The notes below the pieces were generated by a model. The model did not search any database. It was given only the letters and a program-made list of their open reading frames with translations, and was not told the origin of the DNA. Positions 8,944 to 17,104 of a stretch of DNA of 64,000 nt are shown here, piece by piece. Each line of letters opens with the position of its first letter. Within the stretch, counting starts at the first letter, position 1. The translations under genes and the position numbers were made by a program. Origin of the DNA: Shimia_B sp038528385 (GTDB lineage: Bacteria; Pseudomonadota; Alphaproteobacteria; Rhodobacterales; Rhodobacteraceae); assembly GCA_038528385.1 (NCBI GenBank), contig JBCBET010000010.1:1-64000 (forward strand), in the 5' to 3' direction.

Positions 8944-9666
8944 TCAGAACGGCAGCTCAAGCTCGATCGGTTCGCTCGACGGCAGGCCGGGCACAAGGCG
9001 CGCGCCCGCCGGCTCGATGCGGATGCGCGCGCGGCGGTCGGGCGTCAACAGTGCCTCGGCATAGGGCTCTCGCGCGGCACTGGTAACGCGGGCCTCGGCC
9101 CCGTCGCCGACGGCGCCCAGCGCAATGAGAAGCGGTGGCACCGTCACTTCGCCGAGCCCCGGCCCCCGGCATATCGCGGCGCGCGTGCGGATCTCGCCGC
9201 TTACGTCATATCGCGCGCGGCTCACGCGGAGTGTCTGGATGTCGACCACGGCGCTGCCCTCGCAGGTCGCCGCCTCCGGAAAGAGCGCCAAAAGCTCGGG
9301 GCCTGCGCGTCCTATGGCATCTGACATGCCCACGCCACCCAGGCCCGCCCACGCGTCGGCATCGATCCGGGTTTCGGGGCCCACCAGAACGAGGTCTGCG
9401 CCAAGGCGCCCGCGCACCAAACCGGACCAATCGGCCCGCCAAGTCAGCGCGATCCCGCCCGAAAGCGCTGCCCGGCCTTCGCGGGCAGTGCCCGACAACG
9501 CTGCGATCTGTGGCGGCAGCGGTTGAAAGAGGCTAACAAGGGTCACCGGGGCCGACAGAGCCAGCGACACCACGAGAAGGGAGGCCGTGACGAATGCCAA
9601 AAGCGCGTATCGCGCCCATCGCCCGCGGCGTGTCCCGGCGCCGGGTCTTGACCCTTGGTGCTTCAT
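8944..9666 (-). CDS. gspN: T2SS protein GspN
   Basis: 240 residues. A basic cytoplasmic N-terminus (about 20 residues), one membrane helix YALLAFVTASLLVVSLALSA, and a periplasmic domain rich in beta-strand-like segments match the T2SS GspN family. GspN is not universal in T2SS and its exact role is unsettled. The gene runs against its neighbours: tail to tail with gspF, and its first 73 bp overlap the divergent start of the LpoA-like gene. Identification rests on fold-level features and gsp context. Confidence 0.75.
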   Translation of the reverse strand: MKHQGSRPGAGTRRGRWARYALLAFVTASLLVVSLALSAPVTLVSLFQPLPPQIAALSGTAREGRAALSGGIALTWRADWSGLVRGRLGADLVLVGPETRIDADAWAGLGGVGMSDAIGRAGPELLALFPEAATCEGSAVVDIQTLRVSRARYDVSGEIRTRAAICRGPGLGEVTVPPLLIALGAVGDGAEARVTSAAREPYAEALLTPDRRARIRIEPAGARLVPGLPSSEPIELELPF

Positions 9667-10694
9667 CTGGCGCGCTCCTTCTAAGCGGCTGCGGGGCGGA
9701 GTTCGGGGGCCTCAGACCCTCGGGCGATGAACGCCGGACAGCTTTGCCCGGTCGCGCTGCCCTTATCGCGCCTGTTTCGGGTCGCGCCGCTGAATTAGGC
9801 CAGATCATCCGCAATTCCGCAACGCTTGGCGGCAATGCTCTGAGCGAAACCGGCGAAGTGCAGCTTTTCGATTCGGGCGACACGCCCGAGGCCGCCGCGG
9901 ACGCGGCCCGCCGTGCCGCGGCCTCCGGCGCCCGCCTCATCGTGGGCCCGCTTTTCGGCGCGCAAGCGGCGGCCGCCGAGGCCGCGGCAGGCAACGTCCC
10001 GGTCATGACGCTGTCCAACGACGCCAGCGTTGCGGGCGCCAGGGTCTTCGTTATTGGCGTGACGGCGGAACAATCGGCCCAGTCGATCCTGAGCTTCGCG
10101 CAACGTCGCGGCCTGACGCGGATCGGCATCGTCGTGCCCCCCGGCGCTTTCGGCGCGCGGGCCGGGGCGGCGGCCCTCGCAGCGGGTCGTGCGCTGGGCC
10201 TCGATATGCTTGGCCCCGTGACGACAACCTCCGTCAGCGAGGCGCAAGCCAGCCTTGGACCCCTGCCCGACGCCATCTATCTGCCCTCCGCCGGGGCCTC
10301 GCTCGAGGACTTCGCCGCCGCCTTCCGCGGCCGGACGCAGATTTTGGGCTCCGACCAATGGTCTGCCATTGATCCCAGCCGCGTGCCCGTCCTCGACGGC
10401 GCACTTTATCCCGCGCCTGATCCGGTGGCCTTCGAGCCCTTTGCGCGGGCCTACGAGGACGCCTACGGCGACGTGCCCGGCATCCTCGCGGGGATCGCCT
10501 TCGATGCTATCGAAAGCGCGCGTCTTCTGGGGCGGGTCGGCCAACAGGACAGGCGCGGGCTGCTTCGGGAGAGCGGTTTCAACGGCGTCATCGGCCCCTT
10601 CCGCTTCAACCGGGACGGCACCTGTCGCAGGGGCCTAGCGGTGCTGCGCGTGGGGCGTGGGAATGTGTCCCTTATCGGTGCTGCCTCCGCGTGA
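9594..10694 (+). CDS. LpoA-like periplasmic-binding-fold lipoprotein with Tat-type signal
   Basis: 366 residues from ATG 9594; an alternative GTG at 9630 would begin VSRRRV. The N-terminus has twin arginines (SRRRVLTLG) and a lipobox LLSGC with the lipidated Cys at about 33, so a Tat-exported outer-membrane lipoprotein is likely. The rest resembles the type I periplasmic-binding fold of penicillin-binding-protein activators (LpoA/YraM-like): ALIAPVSGRAAELGQ, LIVGPLFGAQA, VPVMTLSNDA, GIAFDAIESARLLG. It overlaps gspJ by 4 nt, so it is co-expressed with the minor pseudopilins. A function in peptidoglycan passage of the T2SS is my inference. Its 5' end overlaps gspN on the other strand. Confidence 0.75.
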   Translation: MPKARIAPIARGVSRRRVLTLGASSGALLLSGCGAEFGGLRPSGDERRTALPGRAALIAPVSGRAAELGQIIRNSATLGGNALSETGEVQLFDSGDTPEAAADAARRAAASGARLIVGPLFGAQAAAAEAAAGNVPVMTLSNDASVAGARVFVIGVTAEQSAQSILSFAQRRGLTRIGIVVPPGAFGARAGAAALAAGRALGLDMLGPVTTTSVSEAQASLGPLPDAIYLPSAGASLEDFAAAFRGRTQILGSDQWSAIDPSRVPVLDGALYPAPDPVAFEPFARAYEDAYGDVPGILAGIAFDAIESARLLGRVGQQDRRGLLRESGFNGVIGPFRFNRDGTCRRGLAVLRVGRGNVSLIGAASA

Positions 10695-11218
10695 TGCAGC
10701 ACACGGCGCCAAGATCGCGCGAGGCGGGTGTGACGCTCATCGAGGTGATCGTGGCGCTCGGGCTCATGTCGCTGATCGCCGTCGCCGGGTTTTCGATGCT
10801 GTCCTCGATCCTGCGCGTGCAGGACGGAACCGAAGGCCGGTTGGAACGGCTGGCAGAGATCGACCGCGCGCTTTTGCTATTCAGCCGTGACGTGCAATCG
10901 CGGAGCCAGGACCCGCTCGCCTGGGATGGGCGCGACCTGACCTTCGTGCGCGGTGCGATCCCGGTCCGCTATCACCGGGCTGGAGACAGTCTCATGCGCA
11001 GCTTGCCGTCCGGCCTTTCGCAGGAAATTCTGCCCCGCGTTGAAAGCTTCGAGGTCCGCGCCCTCGACGACCGGGGGCGCTGGCACGAGACCTGGCCGAT
11101 AGAAGCCGAGCGCCCTATCGGCCTGCCGCCCATGCTCGTGGGGCTGGAGCTTCGCCTCGATCTTCCAGGAGGTGATGTCTCCCGGCTGATCGATTTGCCA
11201 CGCGAGGTTGACCCATGA
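10691..11218 (+). CDS. gspJ: T2SS minor pseudopilin GspJ
   Basis: 175 residues. The prepilin site is REAGVTLIEVIVALGLMSLIAVAGFSML, with Glu at +5. The periplasmic domain contains FSRDVQSRSQDPLAWDGRDL and LVGLELRLDLPGG, as expected for GspJ of the tip complex with GspI and GspK. Two adjacent ATG codons (10691 and 10694) are possible starts. The first overlaps the preceding lipoprotein stop by 4 nt. The 3' end overlaps gspK by 4 nt. Confidence 0.9.
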   Translation: MMQHTAPRSREAGVTLIEVIVALGLMSLIAVAGFSMLSSILRVQDGTEGRLERLAEIDRALLLFSRDVQSRSQDPLAWDGRDLTFVRGAIPVRYHRAGDSLMRSLPSGLSQEILPRVESFEVRALDDRGRWHETWPIEAERPIGLPPMLVGLELRLDLPGGDVSRLIDLPREVDP

Positions 11219-12057
11219 GGCGCCAGCTCGAAGAGGGCGTCGTGCTCGTCAACGTGCTCGTGATCCTCGCTATCGCGGCCACGGTGATCTTCCTGATGCT
11301 CCAGACGCAGGACATCGCCACGGATCGCGGGCAGCGCCTCTCGGCCGCAAGCGCGGCGGAGGCCCTCGCGCGCGGGGCAGAGGCAAGCGTGGTGACGGCC
11401 TTACGCCGCGATCTCGAAGAAGCCCCCAACACCGACCATTACGGCGAAGCATGGGCCACGGGGCAAGAGGCCGTCGCGCTGGAAACGGGCGCGTTCTCGC
11501 TTAAAGTGCGTGACGCGCAGGCCAAGCTCGACCTCGGGCGACTGCGCGCAGGCCAGCCCGCCGATATCGAGGTTTTTCTCCGACTGTTCCGGGCGCTTGA
11601 TCTTCCTGCGGCGGAGTTGCGCCGCGCGGCGCTCGAACTGGCGGGGCGTGGCGGGGTATCCGACATAGCCGAACTCGACAGCCTCAGCACGCGCACCCGC
11701 GAGGCCCTCGCCCCCCATATCGACCTGCTGCCGAAACCCGCGACGCTCAACCTCAACACCGCCTCGCCGCTGCTTCTTCGCGCGATGATGGCCAACCCGT
11801 CGGCGGCCACACGGCTGTTGGCGATCCGCGACAGGACGGGGCGGCTGGATCCCGATGATTTCGTGCGCGTGGGGGCGCTTGTGCCGCTCGGAGCTGGCCT
11901 TCGCTCCGATGTCTTCGATGCGACGATCCTGGCCGAGGTGGACGGGGTCAGGGTGAATCTGCAGTCTCGCATCGTGCGCGGCGCTACGGGGGAGCTGCTC
12001 GTGATGCGACGCCGGTTTGGAGCACCGATTCCGTCCGGATTGTCTGTGGAGCGGTAG
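11215..12057 (+). CDS. gspK: T2SS minor pseudopilin GspK
   Basis: 280 residues, larger than the other pseudopilins as usual for GspK. The leader is short and the hydrophobic helix is VVLVNVLVILAIAATVIFLML. The Glu typical at +5 is not present, which is normal for GspK. The large periplasmic domain includes the characteristic LNLNTASPLLLRAMM and LLAIRDRTGRLD segments. GspK caps the pseudopilus. Last gene of its operon; a strong hairpin terminator follows at 12079. Confidence 0.92.
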   Translation: MRRQLEEGVVLVNVLVILAIAATVIFLMLQTQDIATDRGQRLSAASAAEALARGAEASVVTALRRDLEEAPNTDHYGEAWATGQEAVALETGAFSLKVRDAQAKLDLGRLRAGQPADIEVFLRLFRALDLPAAELRRAALELAGRGGVSDIAELDSLSTRTREALAPHIDLLPKPATLNLNTASPLLLRAMMANPSAATRLLAIRDRTGRLDPDDFVRVGALVPLGAGLRSDVFDATILAEVDGVRVNLQSRIVRGATGELLVMRRRFGAPIPSGLSVER

Positions 12058-12078
12058 CCCCGCGTCTCTCAAAAGAAG

Positions 12079-12108
12079 AACGCGGCCCCTCTTTTGGGGG
12101 GCCGCGTT
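12079..12108. terminator. hairpin terminator between gspK and the lipoprotein gene
   Basis: An 11-bp perfect stem (aacgcggcccc paired with ggggccgcgtt) has an 8-nt loop and is flanked by A-rich sequence on the left and T-rich on the right. It sits between convergent genes and could stop transcription from both sides. Confidence 0.8.
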
Positions 12109-12132
12109 TGGTTTCAGGAGCTCTCGCAGGCC

Positions 12133-12372
12133 TCAGGGGTTAAACGGATCCGCGCTGGGGTCCGGTGTCAGACCCACCGCCGACGCGTCCACCGGCGCGT
12201 CGTTTGGGTCAGCATTGAAGGCGGCTACGAACCCCGAGCCAAGCGTTGCGATCCCGCTGATCCCGCTGCTACCGCAAGCGGCGAGAAGGACGAGGCCAGC
12301 TGTCGCGACCGCGACCTTGCCGCGGCCCGACAGGGCATCGTACTTGGCCCGGTAGGTTTCAACAAACGTCAT
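12133..12372 (-). CDS. small putative lipoprotein
   Basis: 79 residues from ATG 12372 (AAGGA 6 nt upstream). An ATG at 12378 is in frame but too close to that ribosome site. A basic, unusually long N-terminal stretch (about 20 residues) leads to a hydrophobic core and lipobox LLAAC, so export and lipidation are likely. The mature part is short, Gly/Ser- then Pro/Asp-rich (ADPNDAPVDAS). It lies 9 nt after the DUF4331 stop and should be co-transcribed. I do not recognise the family. A pilotin-like role for GspD is conceivable, because small lipoproteins do that job, but nothing specific shows it. Confidence 0.6.
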   Translation of the reverse strand: MTFVETYRAKYDALSGRGKVAVATAGLVLLAACGSSGISGIATLGSGFVAAFNADPNDAPVDASAVGLTPDPSADPFNP

Positions 12373-12381
12373 GTCCATTCC

Positions 12382-13998
12382 TTAGCTGCCGCCCAGCGGC
12401 GTGTTGAGGTAGGGGAACGTCGATTGAAGCTCCGTGGGCAGGATCGGCGCGCCATCGGTGAAGGCTGCCGTTCCGACAGGGGCATCCTCCTCGGCGCAGA
12501 GGCCAAGATTGATGTTGTCATTGGCCGCCGGATCGCCGGACAGTTCCTGACCAAGCGGAACAGGGTGGCAGAGCGCCCCCATGACCACGCGCAGCGCGAT
12601 GTCGACCGTGTCGTCCGCCGGGCGACGACCGTTCGGGAAGCCCGCGAGATCCTCGGCGACGAGGCCAAAGACGTTCTGGTCTGCAACCGGGGTCGCCGGG
12701 ATGGCCGTATTCAGGCGCATCATCTCGGAGCCGGTCACCGTTGCTTGCTGGTTAAAGCCCGGGAAGCCCGTCAGGAATGCCGCGACAAGGTCGTTGCGCG
12801 GGAAGTTGTTCGGCGCCAGCTCATCCGGCAGACCGGCCACGCCACCGAACAACAGTTCGATCAGTTCCGGCAGGGTTGGGTTCGTGACATAGGTGGCCAG
12901 CGCTCCATCCTGCGTTGGCTCTGCCGCGTTAAAGAGGTCCTTGTCGGGCAGGCCGATCACGACTTCGTTCACAAGGGGGTTAGACAGGCGGGCCACCTGC
13001 ACATAGGCCCCGCCGTAATTCGCCGTGCCCTCATAGGTCGGGCTGGGATCAAAGAGCTTCGCTTGCGGAAGGCTTGCCGTGGTCCAGCCGCCGATGACGC
13101 CGTTCCCGCTTCCGGTCACACACTCGATCGGCAACTCCAGCGCGATGGAGGTTACGTTGAACAGATCTACGAGGTCGTCATTCGCGCGGTCCTGCGTGAT
13201 CCCGCCGGCGAACGCGTTCGCGCCCACATTATATTGCGGGTAGACACCGTTGTCTGCGCCCTGGATCGGCACGAGATTGATGAGGTCGAAGACGGAGCCG
13301 AGGTTTACGGCGAAGGCCTCCTCTCGCTGGCCGACGAAGACACGGCCCGTGGAGGCGCAGCCGGGCACGTCGACGTCGTAGATGAAGCTGTTGGCATAAG
13401 CCTCATAATCCGGGAGCGACTTCGAGCCGATATTGTCGATGGGCTTGGTGAACGACGTCTCCGAGGATCCTGCGATCGTCAGCTGGGTGCCTGCGTCAAA
13501 TCCAGCACGTCGGTCGCCGAGGATCTGGCGGACGGTGTAGGACTCGAATTCGTTGATCAGGCTCGTATCGCCCGCCGAGATCGGCCCGGCATTGCGAAGC
13601 GGTATTGCCACGTCCACTGTTTCACCAGTGGGCCCGACGGGAAGCGCAACGCCTGTGCCGCCGGAAAGGCTGTTGGTGAAATCGAACTGGTAGGTAACGT
13701 CCTCAATGGCGTCGCCGTCCGTGTCGATATGGATCTCGTAGATCGCATCAGCATCCATCGTGAAATAGTTCGGGCCACCATAGGGGGCCTGGAGCGGCTG
13801 GTAGTTCGCGATGAAGGTAACGCTGTCCGGGGCAGCCGGATCATAGCTGCGGAACATGTAGAAATCCGTCGCGTCCACCTTGGGTAGTTCGGTGATGCCG
13901 GGCGCCTCGCGATGTGACGATGCCGTCACGCTCGATGCGGCGAGAACAACGGCCAAGGCCGTCGTGCCCAAACCGGCAAACAAATAAGTAGTCTTCAT
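12382..13998 (-). CDS. secreted DUF4331 protein
   Basis: 538 residues with a Sec signal peptide (about 1-26). The mature N-terminus SSHREAPGITELPKVDATDFYMFRSY is the hallmark of the DUF4331 family, which includes large extracytoplasmic proteins of unknown function. Repeated Asp/Asn-rich turns such as DTDGDAIEDVTYQF suggest a metal-binding beta fold. It begins with a good ribosome site (GGAGGA). It sits directly between the T2SS operon and the prepilin peptidase gene, which makes it a candidate T2SS substrate; that is inference from position. Confidence 0.85.
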   Translation of the reverse strand: MKTTYLFAGLGTTALAVVLAASSVTASSHREAPGITELPKVDATDFYMFRSYDPAAPDSVTFIANYQPLQAPYGGPNYFTMDADAIYEIHIDTDGDAIEDVTYQFDFTNSLSGGTGVALPVGPTGETVDVAIPLRNAGPISAGDTSLINEFESYTVRQILGDRRAGFDAGTQLTIAGSSETSFTKPIDNIGSKSLPDYEAYANSFIYDVDVPGCASTGRVFVGQREEAFAVNLGSVFDLINLVPIQGADNGVYPQYNVGANAFAGGITQDRANDDLVDLFNVTSIALELPIECVTGSGNGVIGGWTTASLPQAKLFDPSPTYEGTANYGGAYVQVARLSNPLVNEVVIGLPDKDLFNAAEPTQDGALATYVTNPTLPELIELLFGGVAGLPDELAPNNFPRNDLVAAFLTGFPGFNQQATVTGSEMMRLNTAIPATPVADQNVFGLVAEDLAGFPNGRRPADDTVDIALRVVMGALCHPVPLGQELSGDPAANDNINLGLCAEEDAPVGTAAFTDGAPILPTELQSTFPYLNTPLGGS

Positions 13999-14008
13999 GA
14001 AACGTTTC
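13999..14008. promoter_or_regulatory. palindrome in the DUF4331 leader, possible operator
   Basis: Perfect 10-bp palindrome GAAACGTTTC lies directly before the ATG, between it and the ribosome site. The core AACGTT recurs at 14144-14149 and 14163-14168 in the same spacer towards gspO. A central CG palindrome is seen in LacI-family operators, but the regulator is unknown and three short matches could be chance. Confidence 0.25.
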
Positions 14009-14180
14009 CTCCACGTTGTCGGCCTGTCGCGTCATAGCAGCAGGCGAGTGCCCGAGGCTCGCTCGGTACACCTACTCACCAGACACGGAGGCGGCGCATG
14101 AAGGTTTCAAATACAGTTAGCTTTTTTTCGCGCGACGATCGGAAACGTTGTAACGTGCTGAAAACGTTGATCGCCCATCT

Positions 14181-14678
14181 GTGATGCTTCCCAGCCACCC
14201 GACCCTGCTCGATCTTCTGGCCACGCTTCTTATTCTCGGTGCCTTAGCTTATCTCTCCGTGGTCGATCTTCGGGAGCGTCGGTTGCCGGACGCCGTGACC
14301 TTGCCCGTACTTATCACCGGGCTGGCCCTCGCAGCGTGGCGCGACGGCCACATTCCCTATGCGGCAATGTTAGGAGCCGGTGTGGGATATAGCGTCTTCG
14401 CGTTGATAGGAGAAGTATACTTTCGCGCCCGCGGCACGGAAGGGCTTGGTCTCGGCGATGCAAAACTGATGGGCGCGCTCGGCGCCTGGCTCGGCTGGGA
14501 AGCCCTGCCCGCTGCCGTTCTAGGGGCTTCGCTTATGGCTCTTGTCGCGGCGTTCGCCGCGGGGCGCCGCAGCCGAGAAAACATCGCCTTCGGCCCATTC
14601 ATCGCGCTTGCCTTCGCCGGGCTCTGGCTGGCCTTCGTCGGAGCCGATGCGGTCAGGTTGATCACCGGCTCAGGATGA
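14181..14678 (+). CDS. gspO: prepilin peptidase, A24 domain only (GspO-like)
   Basis: 165-residue integral membrane aspartyl protease that should cut the leaders of GspG, H, I, J and K. Both catalytic Asp regions are visible: VVDLRERRLPD near the N-terminus and the GLGLGDAKLMG motif (GxGD). It is much shorter than classical PilD/GspO (about 260-290 residues): the N-terminal methyltransferase and zinc-finger domain is absent. N-methylation of pseudopilins therefore may not occur or may be done elsewhere. Start is GTG 14181 or ATG 14184. Its last 17 nt overlap the convergent DUF4198 gene. Confidence 0.88.
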   Translation: MMLPSHPTLLDLLATLLILGALAYLSVVDLRERRLPDAVTLPVLITGLALAAWRDGHIPYAAMLGAGVGYSVFALIGEVYFRARGTEGLGLGDAKLMGALGAWLGWEALPAAVLGASLMALVAAFAAGRRSRENIAFGPFIALAFAGLWLAFVGADAVRLITGSG

Positions 14679-15531
14679 AGCTGAGCGAGGCCCAGTGGCT
14701 CGTCCAGACCGCGCCTTCCGGTCCGTTTGCAGGGTCCAGCCGAACGGCATTCAGCAGGTATCTCCCGCCTCGGGAGACGTCGAGCGTGATTTTTCCGGTC
14801 GCGTCGGTCAGCAGCACGGTCCGGACGGTATCGGCGGGAGGACTGCCCCCCGCCGGAAGGTGAAATGCGGACAGGTGCCACCCTGCGACTGGTACGCCCT
14901 GCCATAGCAGCTCGAAATCCGCTGTTTGCGCTGCCTCCGCGAAAGGATTGTCGAGCGCCACCACCTCGAAGGGCATGCCTGCCGGCCCGTCAGAATGATC
15001 GGGCAACACGGGCCCAGCCTGAACAAGCGCCTTGGCGTTGCGCGTGAAAGCCTCCACGATGGCGTTCTCTGCCAGCCCGCGCGCCCGGTGCTCTGCCGCG
15101 ATACCGCTAAGCCCTTCGTAGTCGAGATAGGCGGTGAAGTCGGCCATGGTGTCGAAGGTCGTAACCGAGGGGTGCGTCTCCACGGTAATACGATGTAGGC
15201 CCCGCGCGCCGATGCTGAGCGCACCGATCGCGGGGCGGTCCCCAAGAATGGCGGAGATCTTCTTTTGGCCGTCAGGGCCCCAATGGGTCATTTGCTTCAT
15301 GATGTTCGGCAGATACGGGAGCATCTGCCCCGCCAGATGATCGCCCACGCGCACATGAGCGGCCACAGTAACACCGGTTTTGACCGGGCCCACTGCCTGC
15401 GGCTCTACCCAAAACTCATGTGCATTTCCCGGCGAACAGGCGAGAACAAAGAAGGCTAGGAAAAACCAGAGTCCGCCAACGGCGCTAACTCTTGCAGAAA
15501 CTTCACTCATGCTTGACGCTTGTTCGCCCAT
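14662..15531 (-). CDS. exported DUF4198 protein
   Basis: Up to 289 residues; ATG 15510 is an alternative start and neither has a clear ribosome site. A hydrophobic signal segment LWFFLAFFVLAC precedes the typical mature start AHEFWVEPQA of DUF4198 proteins. These are periplasmic or surface proteins, often linked to metal (Ni/Co) uptake, with two beta-sandwich domains; the C-terminal half here has TDATGKITLDVSRGGRYLL, as expected. The signal segment ends in a Cys context (VLACSPG) that might be a lipobox, so membrane anchoring is possible. It closes the T2SS region but has no proven link to it. Confidence 0.8.
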   Translation of the reverse strand: MGEQASSMSEVSARVSAVGGLWFFLAFFVLACSPGNAHEFWVEPQAVGPVKTGVTVAAHVRVGDHLAGQMLPYLPNIMKQMTHWGPDGQKKISAILGDRPAIGALSIGARGLHRITVETHPSVTTFDTMADFTAYLDYEGLSGIAAEHRARGLAENAIVEAFTRNAKALVQAGPVLPDHSDGPAGMPFEVVALDNPFAEAAQTADFELLWQGVPVAGWHLSAFHLPAGGSPPADTVRTVLLTDATGKITLDVSRGGRYLLNAVRLDPANGPEGAVWTSHWASLSFILSR

Positions 15532-16093
15532 CCTGCGCCTCCGTCTTTCTAAGTGCCTTGTCTTCCCTAGCCCCTATCGTGATCCACGCAACTCACTCTA
15601 GAAAGTTTCAGAAAAGACCTAGTCTCAACCGTCGTGGTTGCGCGATGGTGAACCTAAGGGCCAAGCGACAGGCTTCTTTCCCAAATCCAACGTTTGAATC
15701 GCCAGAACCAGGAACCCCCGGGACTCACAAAGCGGTGGTGGCCGCCCCGTCAATTGATTATCGAGCTTTTCACGGCTTGGCGAATTTGGGTCAGCTGTAT
15801 CGGTCAGGGGCTTGAAACCGGTATACGGCCGACCTGATACCTGAGGGCACCCCCCAAAATACCCCTACGTTCGGTCGCTTCTTCCGGCCCAAATCAGATG
15901 TTAGGCGGCAAGAGTCGTGCTGCGGTGCGGCACAGATCGGGCACATCAGGCAAGGCCGAGGACAAACGCGGAGGCCGGGTGCCAGACAATCTGTTGCATT
16001 GAGGAAGCCTGAGGCTGGCTCGCCGCTCTGTAGCAGCATATTAAGTTGGTAGTTCGTACTAGTGAGTCTACCGTGACGGGCAACCGAGCATCC
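15532..16093. other. gene-free stretch at the left edge of the accessory island
   Basis: About 560 bp with no supportable gene. Base composition is less GC-rich than the flanking core genes. It lies between the last T2SS-region gene and the defense-type pair and is the likeliest place for the left junction of the island. I searched by eye for a copy of the tRNA-Ser 3' end here and found none. Confidence 0.45.
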
Positions 16094-17101
16094 ATGTCCA
16101 ACACAAAGCAGATTCTTTCCATGCTGCGCAGCCGCGCTGAAGGCGACGAGGACCAATTCCTCGCGATCGCCCTTCAAGTTGCGGCCGCCGAAGCGCGGCA
16201 GGGACGTCGAACCAATGCGGAGCAGCTACGCGCAGCTGTGGAAGACTTACGACGGCGTGGTGGCAACAAGCCCACTGTGCGGGTGGCGCTAGCTCAGCCT
16301 CGCGGCGATCTCGAGGGCCTCCTTGATCTCCGCGAGCCGAGCCTTCGTCTGTCTCAAGTCGTGCTCGCAGAAGCCGTTCGCGCGAGGCTCGATGGCGTCG
16401 TTCTTCAGCAGAACCGTCGATCTTGGCTCCGCGAAGGCAACCGAGTGCCGTCCCGCCGCCTGCTCTTCGCGGGACCACCGGGATCGGGCAAGACGATGAC
16501 GGCAGAGGCGCTCGCCGGCGAGTTGCGCCTTCCCTTCCTCGTCGTCCGCCTCGAGGCCCTCATCACCCGCTTCATGGGCGAGACGTCGGCCAAGCTCAGG
16601 CTCGTGTTCGACGAGACGATCCGCAGCCGCGGCGTGTATCTCTTCGACGAGTTTGATGCCGTGGGCGGCAAGCGCGCCGCGACTAACGATGTCGGCGAGA
16701 TGCGACGCGTCCTGAATAGCTTCCTGCAGTTCATGGAAGAGCCTGCGTCGACCGACAGCATCATCCTCGCCGCGACGAACCATCCAGAGCTCCTCGATCC
16801 CGCACTGCAACGCCGGTTCGATGATGTGCTCCTTTTCGACATGCCATCGCCCGACGAGATTCGGGAGGTGATCCGCAACCATCTCAGGCCGATGAAGTAC
16901 CCCAGGATATCTTGGGACCGGGTCGCAGGTGCTGCGCGCGGGCTAAGTCAGGCCGAACTCGCCCGGGCCGCCGACGAAGCTGCGAAGGCCGCCCTCCTCG
17001 CGGATCGGAATACGATCCGCACTGACGATCTGCTCGAGCAGCTCGCTGCGCGGCATCAGATGCGCGATGTCTTCAGGGGCGACCAAGAGGCGGCTCGCTG
17101 A
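16094..17101 (+). CDS. AAA+ ATPase of an IetAS-type defense pair
   Basis: 335 residues from ATG 16094 (a GTG at 16073 is also possible; no clear ribosome site for either). The N-terminal helical region (about 1-90) precedes one AAA+ domain. Walker A GPPGSGKTMTAEALAG lies near 126, Walker B VYLFDEFDAV near 182, sensor 1 is ILAATNHPELLD, and the arginine finger is LQRRFDD. The gene is followed 3 nt later by a subtilisin-like protease. An AAA ATPase plus S8 protease pair is the composition of IetAS, one of the anti-phage systems described among predicted defense genes in 2020. The gene itself looks intact. The gene name ietA is tempting but family identity was not tested. Confidence 0.8.
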   Translation: MSNTKQILSMLRSRAEGDEDQFLAIALQVAAAEARQGRRTNAEQLRAAVEDLRRRGGNKPTVRVALAQPRGDLEGLLDLREPSLRLSQVVLAEAVRARLDGVVLQQNRRSWLREGNRVPSRRLLFAGPPGSGKTMTAEALAGELRLPFLVVRLEALITRFMGETSAKLRLVFDETIRSRGVYLFDEFDAVGGKRAATNDVGEMRRVLNSFLQFMEEPASTDSIILAATNHPELLDPALQRRFDDVLLFDMPSPDEIREVIRNHLRPMKYPRISWDRVAGAARGLSQAELARAADEAAKAALLADRNTIRTDDLLEQLAARHQMRDVFRGDQEAAR

Positions 17102-17104
17102 TCT

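Noticed and set aside
12094..13887. 597-codon plus-strand open frame opposite DUF4331
   Set aside because: The minus-strand DUF4331 protein has a signal peptide, family signature and ribosome site; the plus frame is low-complexity shadow.
15532..16093. Left attachment-site copy of the tRNA-Ser 3' end
   Set aside because: No stretch resembling the tRNA T-arm and acceptor sequence could be found by eye.
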